DNA of 64,000 nucleotides, from NCBI GenBank assembly GCA_965279165.1, contig OZ257140.1:2170001-2234000 (forward strand). Direction: 5' to 3'. The DNA is from JBAYIE01 sp965279165 (lineage in GTDB: Bacteria; Bacteroidota; Bacteroidia; UKL13-3). The number at the start of each line of letters is the position of its first letter. The stretch's first letter is position 1. Positions 1-9,406 of the stretch are shown here, one piece after another. A program made the position numbers and the translations under genes. The notes under the pieces were generated by a model. The model was given only the letters and a program-made list of their open reading frames with translations, was not told the origin of the DNA and ran no database searches.

Positions 1-1272
1 TTTGAAAAGTCCATTGGCACAGCTAAAGAACAATATTCAAATTTAGAACTGGCAAAAGACAGAGCGGCTTATTATAAATGGAAGGTTTTAGAAAGCCTGG
101 ATAAATACCTGATAGAGTTTGAATCAAATGTTATCCGCAAAGGAGGTAAGGTACTTTGGGCCCTTGATGCAGAATCAGCACTTGCCGAAATTGATGCCAT
201 CATAAAGCGCGTGGATGCAAAAGCCATTGCTAGGTCGCATACAGGATTGGGAGAAGAAATAGGATTATCGGCATTTTTACAACGTAAAGAAGTAGAAATT
301 TACCCGACCAATACCGGCGATTATATTGCCGATAAAGCAGGCCAGGGTAATTTTCATATGGTTCAGTCGGTAATGGATAAGTCGATTCCTGATATCGCAA
401 CCTTGTTGAACGATAAGATAAGTGTTTCTCTTGAGGCAACTGCAGAAGAAATTTCGGATGATATTAGAAATGAGTTAAGAGAAAAAATAAGGTTGTCAGA
501 TTTGGCGATTACCGGTGCAAATTTTTTAATTGCCGAAAATGGGATGGTTGCACTAACCGAGAATGAAGGCAATATCAGAATGGCAATATCGTTTGCAAAG
601 ACTCATATTATATTGGCAGGAATCGACAAGGTGATTCCAACCATCAACGACCTGGATATATATTTTCCTTTGGTTGCTACTTTTGCAACCGGGCAAAAAA
701 TCACAACCTATAATACAATTGTAGGACCAAGACAAGCCGGAGAAATTGATGGTCCTGCTGAGTTTATTGTTATCCTGATAGATAATGGAAGGTCTAATTT
801 ATTGGGTCAGGCAGATCAGCGTCAGGCATTGTCTTGCATTCAATGTGGAGCATGCAGCCATGTATGTCCTGTTTTTACTTCGATTGGTGGCTTTGCATTT
901 AAGAACGGGCCAATTGGTGCTGTAACTTTTCCGCATATGCATGGTATGGAAGAATACAAACACCAAAGCTACAGTTCAACCATCTGCGGTAGGTGTACAG
1001 ATATTTGTCCGGTGAAGATAGATTTACACAACCATTTGTTGCGCAACCGCAGAGACTCTGTTGCACAAGGTCACAACAAAAGCGGGGATAAAATGATGTG
1101 GTTTAGTTGGAAGAAAATGATGTTGAGCAGGAAACATCTTAACCGGGGGTCCAGTGTAAAGAATTTTATTTTAAAGTCATTTTTTAAAACGGCATGGGGC
1201 GAACAACGCGAATTTCCAAAGGTAATCGACAAATCATTTAACCAACTTTGGCGCGAAAGAAACGGCTTATAG
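1..1272 (+). CDS. LutB-like lactate utilization iron-sulfur protein (5' end outside window)
   Basis: The frame is open from base 1, so the gene starts upstream of the window; the GTG at 211 is internal. About 423 codons are visible. The first two thirds match the LUD domain of LutB/YkgF proteins. Two cysteine clusters typical of 4Fe-4S ferredoxin domains follow: CIQCGACSHVCPVF near visible residues 279-292 and CGRCTDICP near 330-338. In LutABC systems this protein is thought to pass electrons during L-lactate oxidation in the cytoplasm. Its LutA and LutC partners are not visible here and may lie upstream. The role is inferred from family resemblance. A short hairpin overlaps the stop codon. 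Confidence 0.85.
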   Translation, partial: FEKSIGTAKEQYSNLELAKDRAAYYKWKVLESLDKYLIEFESNVIRKGGKVLWALDAESALAEIDAIIKRVDAKAIARSHTGLGEEIGLSAFLQRKEVEIYPTNTGDYIADKAGQGNFHMVQSVMDKSIPDIATLLNDKISVSLEATAEEISDDIRNELREKIRLSDLAITGANFLIAENGMVALTENEGNIRMAISFAKTHIILAGIDKVIPTINDLDIYFPLVATFATGQKITTYNTIVGPRQAGEIDGPAEFIVILIDNGRSNLLGQADQRQALSCIQCGACSHVCPVFTSIGGFAFKNGPIGAVTFPHMHGMEEYKHQSYSSTICGRCTDICPVKIDLHNHLLRNRRDSVAQGHNKSGDKMMWFSWKKMMLSRKHLNRGSSVKNFILKSFFKTAWGEQREFPKVIDKSFNQLWRERNGL

Positions 1273-1284
1273 CCGCTTTTGTGT
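1263..1284 (+). terminator. Weak hairpin terminator overlapping the lutB-like stop codon
   Basis: CGGCT (1263-1267) pairs with AGCCG (1271-1275) around a 3-nt loop and is followed by CTTTT. The TAG stop lies inside the hairpin. The stem is short, so efficiency is uncertain. Confidence 0.4.
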
Positions 1285-1395
1285 TCAGTAATTTATACAT
1301 TACCCTGTTTCTTACGTATAAGTAATGGAGTACCTCTAACGATATTCCCGGGCAATAATTGAAAATTTGCCAACCAAACAAGAACAAGGTATTGT

Positions 1396-2343
1396 ATGAA
1401 GAAACTCAGCCTTTATATTTCATTTATGTTGTGCACTTCTCTTTTATTCGCACAATTTGATCCGGCATCTCCGCACGAAAATCCAAAAGACTTCAATGAA
1501 AAGTCGTATAATTTTTTCCTATCCAAGCGCATCAAGAAAACCATGACCCAACGTGATTCGTTGAATAACCTGGTTATTGCATTTAATAAGGATACCACCA
1601 AACGTGGACAGGATTATCGGTATCTGGATTCTTTGTACAAAGCGTTAACATCAAAATACAATGATTGTACCGAGAAGAACAATAACCTTAAATCGCAGTA
1701 TGCGGAGTTAAATGCACGGTACAATGACTTAATGAAAAAGAGTTTGAATGATGCCGACCGTTTTACCAATGCATTGAAGATAAAAGCAGAAGAGCTTGAA
1801 GCCAGAGAGAAACGTTTGGCCGAATTACAGGCCATCATCAACAAACAAGATTCGTTGTTGAATGCATTGAATGATATTGTGAAGAAAGCTTTGCTTGCAT
1901 TTAATTCAGATGAAATTTCGGTTGAAATGAAAAATGGGAAAGTGTATGTTTCAATGAGTGATAAATTATTGTTTAAATCGGGAAGTGCAGCAGTTGAAGA
2001 CAAAGGAAAAGAGGCAATTAAGACATTGGCGGATGTATTGAATAAAAACCCGGATATCGATGTGGTTATTGAAGGTCATACCGATAATATTCCGATTAAA
2101 TCAGGAAAATATCTCGATAATTGGGAATTGAGTGCCGATAGGGCATTGAGTATTGTAAGGATGTTGGCCGACGAAAACGGAGTAAATCCAAAACGTTTGG
2201 AAGCTGCAGGAAGAGGAGAGTTTTATCCTAAGGCATCGAATGAAACAGCCGAAGGGCGCGCTAAAAACAGGAGAACAGAAATCATCTTAACACCTAAATT
2301 GGATGAATTGTATAAGATGATTGAAAAGAACCGTAGAAAATAG
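1396..2343 (+). CDS. OmpA family outer-membrane/peptidoglycan-associated protein
   Basis: 315 aa. A signal peptide (MKKLSLYISFMLCTSLLFAQ) is followed by a polar region rich in Glu, Lys, Asn and Leu (about residues 45-165) that looks like a long coiled coil. An OmpA C-terminal domain follows (about 190-305), with the peptidoglycan-binding signature GHTDN near residue 227 and an ending NRRTEI. There is no N-terminal beta-barrel, so it resembles MotB/Pal-like coiled-coil OmpA proteins that tie the envelope to peptidoglycan. It is a single gene between two terminators. The partner or exact envelope role cannot be read from the sequence. Confidence 0.85.
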   Translation: MKKLSLYISFMLCTSLLFAQFDPASPHENPKDFNEKSYNFFLSKRIKKTMTQRDSLNNLVIAFNKDTTKRGQDYRYLDSLYKALTSKYNDCTEKNNNLKSQYAELNARYNDLMKKSLNDADRFTNALKIKAEELEAREKRLAELQAIINKQDSLLNALNDIVKKALLAFNSDEISVEMKNGKVYVSMSDKLLFKSGSAAVEDKGKEAIKTLADVLNKNPDIDVVIEGHTDNIPIKSGKYLDNWELSADRALSIVRMLADENGVNPKRLEAAGRGEFYPKASNETAEGRAKNRRTEIILTPKLDELYKMIEKNRRK

Positions 2344-2374
2344 TCTCTTCATATATTTTTATTATTCATAGCTA

Positions 2375-2407
2375 CAAGAGCGGCTTCGGCCGCTTTTGTT
2401 TTTTTAT
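2375..2407 (+). terminator. Rho-independent terminator after the OmpA gene
   Basis: A stem of about 10 bp has the core AGCGGC (2379-2384) / GCCGCT (2389-2394), a UUCG tetraloop and a T-rich tail. It lies 32 nt past the stop codon. Confidence 0.85.
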
Positions 2408-2421
2408 CCCAATACTCATTG

Positions 2422-2429
2422 TAACTTTG
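2422..2429 (+). promoter_or_regulatory. Bacteroidota -7 element (TAACTTTG) of rocD
   Basis: Matches TAnnTTTG. A TTG at 2397-2399 is 22 nt upstream, at the long end for a -33 element. The element ends 4 nt before the rocD ATG, so the predicted start of transcription falls at or very near the start codon. Confidence 0.6.
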
Positions 2430-2433
2430 CGGC

Positions 2434-3678
2434 ATGAATACAACATTGGTTGAAAAAGACGCCCAATATTATATAGAATTGGAACACCATTATGGTGCAC
2501 ATAATTACCATCCGCTTCCGGTCGTATTGTCGCGTGGAGAAGGAATATATGTTTGGGATGTAGAGGACAGGAAATATTTTGATTTTTTATCGGCTTATAG
2601 TGCCGTGAACCAAGGACATTGTAACCCGCGTATTATACGCGCACTTACCACCCAAGCCCAGAAACTCACCTTAACCAGTAGGGCTTTTCACAATAATTTA
2701 CTCGGCGAATACGAAAAGTATATTACCCAATATTTTGGTTTTGATAAAGTTCTTCCGGTTAATAGCGGAGTTGAAGCGGTTGAAACCGCAATTAAATTGG
2801 CTAGGCGATGGGGTTATGTAACAAAAAATATTGATGAGAATGAAGCAGTAGTGGTTTTTGTTGAAGGCAATTTTCATGGAAGAACCATGGCAGCGGTTTC
2901 TGCATCAACAGATCCGGATTCGTTTCACCAATTTGGACCGTATTTACCGGGAATGGTTAAGGTGCCTTTCAATGATATAACGGCACTGGAAAAATTATTT
3001 CAGTCAAATAAGAATATAACAGGATTTATGTTTGAACCTATACAGGGAGAAGCAGGAATTCTGATACCGGATCCCGGTTATTTGATAGCTGTGCGTGATT
3101 TATGTTCAAAGTACAATGTATTGATGATAGCGGATGAGGTTCAAACAGGTTTATGCCGAACCGGAAAAATGCTGGCATGCGATCATGAAGAGGTTAAGCC
3201 GGATGTTTTGGTATTGGGTAAAGCATTATCAGGTGGTGTATTGCCTGTTTCCGCTGTACTTGCGAATGATGCCGTAATGTTAACAATAAAACCGGGTGAA
3301 CATGGTTCTACTTATGGCGGAAATCCATTGGCGTGCGCTGTTGCCATGGAAGCACTGCAAGTATTGGTGGATGAGTCGTTGGCCGAAAATGCGGCGGCAA
3401 TGGGTGAAATATTCAGAAACAGAATGCTGGAGTTAAAAAAGAAAACCAGTTTGATTGAGCTTGTGAGAGGTAAAGGATTGTTTAATGCCATTGTGATAAA
3501 ACCTTTTGGCGATAATAAAACTGCATGGGATGTTTGTATCGCAATGAAAGAAAATGGTTTATTAGCCAAACAAACCCATCGCGACATCATTCGATTTGCA
3601 CCTCCGCTTACCATCAATGAAAAGGAAATGCATCAAGCTTGTGATATAATAGAAAAGACTATGTTAGCGTTATCTTGA
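2434..3678 (+). CDS. rocD: Ornithine aminotransferase (ornithine-oxo-acid transaminase)
   Basis: 414 aa, the usual length for the family. It converts ornithine and 2-oxoglutarate to glutamate-5-semialdehyde and glutamate, using pyridoxal phosphate. The family opening GAHNYHPLPVV is present, as are the cofactor-binding Asp in IADEVQTG (near residue 234) and the Schiff-base Lys in LGKALSGG (near 262). This subgroup-III aminotransferase matches RocD better than ArgD or GabT because of the N-terminal sequence and the GSTYGGNPLA segment. It is monocistronic, with its own promoter just before the ATG and a strong terminator after it. An aldehyde dehydrogenase follows, but the terminator argues against an operon. 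Confidence 0.93.
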   Translation: MNTTLVEKDAQYYIELEHHYGAHNYHPLPVVLSRGEGIYVWDVEDRKYFDFLSAYSAVNQGHCNPRIIRALTTQAQKLTLTSRAFHNNLLGEYEKYITQYFGFDKVLPVNSGVEAVETAIKLARRWGYVTKNIDENEAVVVFVEGNFHGRTMAAVSASTDPDSFHQFGPYLPGMVKVPFNDITALEKLFQSNKNITGFMFEPIQGEAGILIPDPGYLIAVRDLCSKYNVLMIADEVQTGLCRTGKMLACDHEEVKPDVLVLGKALSGGVLPVSAVLANDAVMLTIKPGEHGSTYGGNPLACAVAMEALQVLVDESLAENAAAMGEIFRNRMLELKKKTSLIELVRGKGLFNAIVIKPFGDNKTAWDVCIAMKENGLLAKQTHRDIIRFAPPLTINEKEMHQACDIIEKTMLALS

Positions 3679-3701
3679 GGTGTATTTCCCTTTGATATGA
3701 T

Positions 3702-3730
3702 AAAAACCTCGGCACTTAACCGGGGTTTTT
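3702..3730 (+). terminator. Rho-independent terminator after rocD
   Basis: An 11-bp stem, AAAAACCTCGG (3702-3712) against CCGGGGTTTTT (3720-3730), has a 7-nt loop and one G-T pair. It ends exactly where a possible ATG (3731) of the next gene begins, which is why the later ATG at 3749 is preferred for that gene. Confidence 0.85.
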
Positions 3731-3748
3731 ATGTTTAATAAATTAAAT

Positions 3749-5116
3749 ATGACACATTTTATCTCGATAAATCCTTATACCGAAAAGCCACTTCATCAGT
3801 TTCATTTAATTGGAAATAGTGCAATAACAGAAGTAGTTCAACAAGCTAAAACAAGTGGCGAAAATTGGAAAAAAGTTTCCTTTGAAACCAGAGGAGAATT
3901 AATATTAAGGTTAGGTGATTTCATTCTCCAGAATCAACAAGAACTCGCAGAGCTAGCGGTTAATGAAATGGGAAAGCCTATTAAAGAAGCATTGGCAGAA
4001 GTTGCTAAATGTAAAACAGCATGTGATTATTATGCACATAAAAGCGAACAATTACTTGCACCTGTTTTATCAAAAGCTGATACAGGAAAATTCGCAGAGA
4101 TTAATTATGAACCCTTAGGCGTAATTCTTGGTATTTTTCCTTGGAACTTTCCTTATTGGCAAATTATAAGAAGTGTAGTGCCTGCAATCATGGCCGGAAA
4201 TTCTTTTCTCATAAAACCTGCACCGAATGTGCCCAAATGTGCACTTGCATTGCAACAGTTATTTCATGATGCAGGTATACCTGAAGGGGTGGTTCAAACT
4301 ATTTTTGCATCTGAAGATCAGATTTCGAATTTGATTTCAAATCCTGTTATTCAAGCATGTACCTTAACAGGAAGTGAAACGGCGGGTTCCATTGTTGCCA
4401 TGCAGGCTGCCAAACACATCAAAAAATCTGTTTTGGAATTAGGCGGTAGTGACCCGTTTATCGTAATGGAAGATGCCAATTTGGAACTAGCGACTTCAAC
4501 AGCCATTACAGCGAGGTTTCAAAATAACGGTCAAAGTTGTATTGCGTCCAAACGATTCATTTTGCACATGGACATAGCCGATTCATTTTTACAGTTGTTA
4601 ATTCCAAAAATCGGTTCTTTGAAGTTGGGTAATCCAATGGATTTGGATGTGCAAATTGGTCCAATGGCGAGAAGAGATTTATTGGAAAAATTAAAGCAAC
4701 AAGTGTTGGATTCGGTAAAGGCAGGGGCGAAAATTATTTACCAACATCCGCAGGAATGTGCTAATGGATTTTTTTATCCGCCAACTGTATTGTCGGATAT
4801 TCCGAAAGATTCGCCTGCTTATATGGAAGAACTTTTTGGTCCGGTTTTGTCGGTTTTTGTTGTGAAAGATGAATCAGAAGCAATTCATGTTGCAAATGAT
4901 ACTAAATTTGGTTTGGGTGCCAGTGTTTGGTCATCCAATGTAGAATACGGCAATCGAATCGCAAAAGAACTGGTATGTGGTACAGTGTTTATTAATGGGT
5001 TGGTAAAGTCGCATGCACAATATCCTTTTGGCGGTGCAAAACACTCTGGTTTTGGCAGAGAATTAGGAGAGTGGGGTTTGAAAGAGTTTTGCAATGTTAA
5101 AACAATTTGGAAGTAG
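3749..5116 (+). CDS. NAD(P)-dependent aldehyde dehydrogenase, succinate-semialdehyde dehydrogenase-like
   Basis: 455 aa from the chosen ATG; an in-frame ATG at 3731 abuts the rocD terminator stem and is unlikely. It oxidises an aldehyde to its acid in the cytoplasm. The ALDH signatures are present: FPWNFPYWQ in the cofactor region, ELGGSDPF with the general-base Glu (near residue 230) and the catalytic Cys in NNGQSCIAS (near 264), then GGAKHSGFGRE near the end. Overall it looks like the GabD/YneI succinate-semialdehyde dehydrogenase group, but the substrate cannot be proved. The convergent neighbour on the minus strand starts 36 nt beyond its stop. Confidence 0.85.
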   Translation: MTHFISINPYTEKPLHQFHLIGNSAITEVVQQAKTSGENWKKVSFETRGELILRLGDFILQNQQELAELAVNEMGKPIKEALAEVAKCKTACDYYAHKSEQLLAPVLSKADTGKFAEINYEPLGVILGIFPWNFPYWQIIRSVVPAIMAGNSFLIKPAPNVPKCALALQQLFHDAGIPEGVVQTIFASEDQISNLISNPVIQACTLTGSETAGSIVAMQAAKHIKKSVLELGGSDPFIVMEDANLELATSTAITARFQNNGQSCIASKRFILHMDIADSFLQLLIPKIGSLKLGNPMDLDVQIGPMARRDLLEKLKQQVLDSVKAGAKIIYQHPQECANGFFYPPTVLSDIPKDSPAYMEELFGPVLSVFVVKDESEAIHVANDTKFGLGASVWSSNVEYGNRIAKELVCGTVFINGLVKSHAQYPFGGAKHSGFGRELGEWGLKEFCNVKTIWK

Positions 5117-5151
5117 GATTTACGTAATTACGTAACTTAGTAATTACGTAG
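5117..5151 (+). repeat. Short TACGTAAT-type tandem between convergent genes
   Basis: Units resembling TACGTAAT repeat about every 8 nt between the stop codons of two convergent genes. It belongs with the other word-like intergenic repeats of this window. Confidence 0.5.
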
Positions 5152-6804
5152 TTACGGTAAAGAAGAGTAAATTCTCGTACCTCCGATATAGGTTTGTAGT
5201 ACTTTCGAATCTCGGATTTTTTCCAAGGTATCCATCATTAAATCAACATCCATAACAACAAAGTCGGCAAATTTTCCGGCTTCCAAAGAGCCCTTCTGAT
5301 TTTCTTCGAAAGCAGCTTTTGCGGCCCAAATTGTAATTCCTTTTAGTGCTTCTTCCCGCGTAAGTGCATCTTTATTTTGAAATCCGCCAGGAGGAAATTG
5401 GTTGGCATCCATTCTTGCTATAGCTGCATAAAATGTATGCAATGGATTTGGCGATTCGACCGGAAAATCTGTTCCCAAAGGAAGCCAACCATTTTGTTTT
5501 AATAAGGTTTGAAGTGCATATGCACCTTGCATTCTTGTTTTGCCAATTCTTTTCTCAGCCCAATACATATCGCTTGTAGCATGTACCGGTTGAACAGAAG
5601 GGATTATTCCATAATTTCCGAAATAGGTAAAGTCTTTTTCATTTACTACCTGAGCATGTTCGATCCGCCAACGTCTGTTATTGTTCTTGCCCAGACTTTG
5701 AGCATAATAATTAAGTATTAACCGGTTTGCCGAATCTCCAATACAATGGGTGCAAAGTTGGTAGGGTGAATTGGCGATACGGGTAATGTATTTTACGATC
5801 GAATCTTTGGGTGTAAGCAGAAATCCGAAATGCTTAGTTTGATCGTTGTAAGGAGAAAGTAAACATGCTCCTCTCGATCCCAACGAACCATCTGCATATA
5901 ATTTAAAAGCTGAAACATTTAAATAATCTGTTTTTAATGGTTGGCGATTCAGCCAATGTTTGAGATTGGCGTACGAAGTTGAGACCATAGCATACACACG
6001 CATTTGCAATATTTTAGCCTTTTGCAGGGAATCAATTATATTAATAATATCTGTTTCAAGACCGGCATCGCAAACTGAGGTTAAACCATAACCGGAGCAA
6101 ATTTTTTGCGCCTGTTTTAAAGAAGCGATATTTTCATCAAGTGTAAATTGTGGTAATTTCTCCAATATTAAATCAACGGCATTATCAATTAATACTCCTG
6201 TTGGTTTATTGTTCTCAACCAATATTTCGCCTCCAACTATTTTTGATTGAGAAGTAATTTTAGCCAATTGAAGTGCCTTGTTGTTTGCAATTGCCGCATG
6301 ACCATCTACTCGTTTTAACAGTACCGGAATGTTCGGGAATAGGTTATTGAGTGTTTCATTGGTTGGATATTGTTTATCAGTCCAGTCATTTTGGTCCCAA
6401 CCTCTTCCTCTTAAACAATTAGGATGGTGTAGGGCAACAAATTCTTTGCATCGTTCAATTACCTCATCCCAACTTTTTGTACCTGTTAAATCGACCTGTT
6501 GGGAAGAAACACCAAGTCCATAAAAATGGCTGTGGGCATCGATAAAACCGGGATAAATAAATTTTCCTTTTAAGTCAACAACCGAATCGCAATTGTATTG
6601 TTCGAGTAGTTCGATATTCCCGGTTGCAAGTATATATCCGTTTTTCACAACCAATAAGCTAGCTTTAGTATTTATTGAATCTAACGTATAGACGGACGCA
6701 TTGGTAAATATTAAATCAGCTTTTGGTTTGTTGTTGCAGGAAATAAAAATTAATACCAGGAAGTAAGAAACCGTAATGGATACTTTCTGATTAAAAATCA
6801 TCAT
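5152..6804 (-). CDS. Amidohydrolase family lipoprotein (YtcJ-like)
   Basis: 550 aa. The N-terminus has a hydrophobic segment ending in a lipobox-like ISC, with Cys23 as probable lipid anchor, so it is likely exported and membrane-attached. The amidohydrolase (TIM-barrel) metal motif is seen as DAHSHF, with His91 and His93. Later HCIGD, EHAQ and GTDFPVE motifs match the YtcJ/N-substituted formamide deformylase group. The substrate is unknown. It overlaps the upstream peptidase gene by 4 nt (ATGA), so the two are probably co-transcribed and translationally coupled. A linked role in breaking down peptide-derived material is inference. Confidence 0.85.
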   Translation of the reverse strand: MMIFNQKVSITVSYFLVLIFISCNNKPKADLIFTNASVYTLDSINTKASLLVVKNGYILATGNIELLEQYNCDSVVDLKGKFIYPGFIDAHSHFYGLGVSSQQVDLTGTKSWDEVIERCKEFVALHHPNCLRGRGWDQNDWTDKQYPTNETLNNLFPNIPVLLKRVDGHAAIANNKALQLAKITSQSKIVGGEILVENNKPTGVLIDNAVDLILEKLPQFTLDENIASLKQAQKICSGYGLTSVCDAGLETDIINIIDSLQKAKILQMRVYAMVSTSYANLKHWLNRQPLKTDYLNVSAFKLYADGSLGSRGACLLSPYNDQTKHFGFLLTPKDSIVKYITRIANSPYQLCTHCIGDSANRLILNYYAQSLGKNNNRRWRIEHAQVVNEKDFTYFGNYGIIPSVQPVHATSDMYWAEKRIGKTRMQGAYALQTLLKQNGWLPLGTDFPVESPNPLHTFYAAIARMDANQFPPGGFQNKDALTREEALKGITIWAAKAAFEENQKGSLEAGKFADFVVMDVDLMMDTLEKIRDSKVLQTYIGGTRIYSSLP

Positions 6805-8957
6805 AATTTTTCCAAAATAAACCGGGTCATTCTATCGTATAAATGCAAACGGGTTTTACCGCCTCCAATTCCATGATTTTTATTCGGATAAAATTCAGCA
6901 TCATATTTTTTACCTGCATTAATCATGGCATTTACCATTTCTACTGTATTTTGAAAATGAACATTGTCGTCAGCTGTGCCATGAATGATTAAATAATTGC
7001 CTTTTATTTTATCTACATGTTTTACCGGAGAGTTTATATCATAATTATTGCCATTTTCTTTTGGGGTTCGCATAAATCGTTCGGTGTAAATATTATCGTA
7101 ATATCTCCAGTTGGTAACAGGAGCAACCGCAATGGCAGTTTTAAAAATATCTGAACCTTTTGTTATGCCAAGTGATGCCATATAGCCACCGTAACTCCAA
7201 CCCCAGATACCAATTCTGGCAGAGTCTACATAAGGCAACCGGGCCAATTGTTTGGCTACATATATCTGGTCTTCAATTTCATATTTACCCAATTGTAAAT
7301 ACGTTACTTTTTTAAATGCCTCGCCGTTAAAACCGGTACCTCTGCCATCGGTACAAACTACCATGTATCCTTTTTGAGCCAACATGGCAAACCAAATATA
7401 ATTGGAGCCCATCCAACGATTTACAGCTAATTGATGGCCGGGTCCGCCATAAACATACATAAGTACCGGGTATTTTTTTCCTGAATCGAAATTTTGTGGC
7501 TTAATGATAAATGCATTTAACTTTTCCTGATAGGCGTTTGTAAATGTGGTCATTTCAACCTGACTTATTGCATAAGATTTTAATTTGTCGTTTAAAGCAG
7601 AATTCTCTTCCAAAATCCTGATTTCTTTTCCTGTTGCATCGCATAGCGTATATCTGGATGGTGTATTGGCAGAAGAGTGACTTAAAAGAAAATAACTAAA
7701 GTTGTTATTAAAAGTGGCTGTATTCCATCCCTTTTTATTGCTAAGCTGTATCTTATTTTTTCCGTCCAATCCAATGGCATAAATCTGTCTTTCCATTGGA
7801 TTTAATTCACCTGAAGAATAATACAGGGTTTTATTTTTGTCTGATAGTCCATACACCTGATCCAGATCCCAGTTACCATTGGTTAACTGAATGACCGATT
7901 TCGAATTTAAATCGAATCGATACAAATGATTCCAGCCACTTTTCTCGCTGGTAAATAATATCGATTTTTTATCCTCCAAAAAGGAAATTTCAGGAACTTC
8001 AATATACGCTTTATTCTCCTCGGTATATATTACTTGCGATTTGCCATTGTTAGGATTGCAAAGTAGAAATTCAAGTTTGTTCTGTAACCGATTCAATCGT
8101 TGTATAAATATTTCATTGTTTTTTGTCCAATATAGACGCGGAATATAAATATCAGAATCACTTCCGATATCGCAGGAGGTGATGGTTTTTTCTTCTAACT
8201 TATAACAATAAATATGTAAGGTCGAATTTGGTTCTCCTGCTTTTGGATACTTAAATTTATTTTGTTCAGGGTACAAATCGCCATACATGGCCATTTCATA
8301 TTGGGGTACTGCTGATTCGTTGAATTCGTAATAAACAATAGCATCTCCTGTATTATTCCAATAAAAGCCTTTTGAAAGGGCAAATTCTTCTTCATATACC
8401 CAATCGGTTGCACCATTAATTATTTGGTTTACCAATCCGTTTTTAGTTACCTGAACTTCGGTATTGTTTAAAAGGTCGTAATAGCAAAGGTTATTTAATT
8501 TAACATATGCGATTTTGTTTCCATCCGGAGAAAGATCGGCCAATCTTAGGTCATCACCGGCTTTCTTTGTGTTTTTTGACTTTACATCGTAAACAAAAAC
8601 TGTTGCCTGATACGAATGGCGGTATAATGGTTTTATTTTGGTTTCCAGAATAAGTTTGGTTTCATTCTCATTCCATTGGTACCTGAAATCTTTTATTTGG
8701 GTTCCTTCAAATAACAAATCGGAAGCCTTTACAATTGTATCTACCATATTACCTGTAGAAAACGAATAACGAATTATATTTTCACTTTTATCTTGTGCAC
8801 AATAGTAATTGCCATCCTTCATGGAGTTGAATCCGGCTACCCCTTTTGCTGCAAAGGTACCTTTGGTCCAGATATCCTCGAGGGTTATTTTAGGTTGTGC
8901 AAAGGATGAGGTTGCAATGGCGAGTAAACTAAGTACAAGATTTTTTTTACTTTTCAT
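6801..8957 (-). CDS. S9 family peptidase, dipeptidyl-peptidase IV type
   Basis: 718 aa with a signal peptide ending near SSFAQ, so it is periplasmic or exported. The N-terminal two thirds form the DPP-IV beta-propeller (with the EEFALSKGFYW segment that carries the Glu pair binding the substrate amino end). The C-terminal alpha/beta hydrolase domain has the Ser in GWSYGGYM (about Ser588), the Asp in HGTADDNVH (about 662-663) and the His in NKNHGI (about 695). The family releases N-terminal dipeptides, usually X-Pro. It is the first gene of a two-gene unit with the amidohydrolase. Confidence 0.92.
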   Translation of the reverse strand: MKSKKNLVLSLLAIATSSFAQPKITLEDIWTKGTFAAKGVAGFNSMKDGNYYCAQDKSENIIRYSFSTGNMVDTIVKASDLLFEGTQIKDFRYQWNENETKLILETKIKPLYRHSYQATVFVYDVKSKNTKKAGDDLRLADLSPDGNKIAYVKLNNLCYYDLLNNTEVQVTKNGLVNQIINGATDWVYEEEFALSKGFYWNNTGDAIVYYEFNESAVPQYEMAMYGDLYPEQNKFKYPKAGEPNSTLHIYCYKLEEKTITSCDIGSDSDIYIPRLYWTKNNEIFIQRLNRLQNKLEFLLCNPNNGKSQVIYTEENKAYIEVPEISFLEDKKSILFTSEKSGWNHLYRFDLNSKSVIQLTNGNWDLDQVYGLSDKNKTLYYSSGELNPMERQIYAIGLDGKNKIQLSNKKGWNTATFNNNFSYFLLSHSSANTPSRYTLCDATGKEIRILEENSALNDKLKSYAISQVEMTTFTNAYQEKLNAFIIKPQNFDSGKKYPVLMYVYGGPGHQLAVNRWMGSNYIWFAMLAQKGYMVVCTDGRGTGFNGEAFKKVTYLQLGKYEIEDQIYVAKQLARLPYVDSARIGIWGWSYGGYMASLGITKGSDIFKTAIAVAPVTNWRYYDNIYTERFMRTPKENGNNYDINSPVKHVDKIKGNYLIIHGTADDNVHFQNTVEMVNAMINAGKKYDAEFYPNKNHGIGGGKTRLHLYDRMTRFILEKL

Positions 8958-8970
8958 ATTTTTAAAATTA

Positions 8971-8987
8971 AACGCAGAGGCGCAGAG
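8971..8987 (+). repeat. Left copy of inverted repeat bounding the GxxExxY unit
   Basis: AACGCAGAGGCGCAGAG. Its reverse complement recurs at 9389-9405 with two mismatches. The copy lies between the DPP-IV start and the 3' end of the broken GxxExxY gene. Confidence 0.7.
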
Positions 8988-9374
8988 TTAAAAATTATTT
9001 ACTTTTCTTCTGATACCCTTAACCAATATTTCTTCATTGAAATTAATTAGTAATCCAAGTTTTATTTTTGCAAGTTTTAAATAAGTTACCAATTGAACTT
9101 CATGAATTGGTAAAAGTTTCTCCACTGCTTTTTATTCAAGTATTATTGCGTCTTCAATTAAAAAATCGATTCGGAAGTTAATATCTAATTTCTCACCATA
9201 ATATTCAACAGGCAAATATAATTGACTTTTGAAATTGATATTACTTAATTTTAATTCTTTGGCAAGGCAAGCTTCATAAACACTTTCAAGTAGTCCAGGA
9301 CCAATATATTTATGTACTTTTATACAACATTGTTTAATAGTTTGGGTTAATTGATTATAGGCTTCATTGTTCAT
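8988..9374 (-). pseudogene. GxxExxY family protein gene with one in-frame nonsense codon
   Basis: Reading from the ATG at 9374, the family signature GPGLLESVYE is seen and the frame stops after 80 codons at TAA (9132-9134). The same frame continues without a shift and encodes KAVEKLLPIHEVQLVTYLKL and a complete C-terminus to a second TAA at 8988-8990, giving the usual length of about 128 codons. At the TAA, family members normally have ELKAVE, so a TTA-to-TAA change explains it. The family has a PD-(D/E)XK-like nuclease fold and unknown function. It may be a pseudogene, a sequencing error or (less likely) read through. It sits between the inverted repeats. Confidence 0.8.
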
Positions 9375-9388
9375 AAATTCTCAGCGAA

Positions 9389-9405
9389 CTCTGCGTCTCC
9401 GCGTT
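9389..9405 (-). repeat. Right copy of inverted repeat bounding the GxxExxY unit
   Basis: CTCTGCGTCTCCGCGTT, the inverted partner of 8971-8987 (15 of 17 bases match). It lies just before the promoter of the FAD oxidase gene. Confidence 0.7.
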
Positions 9406-9406
9406 A

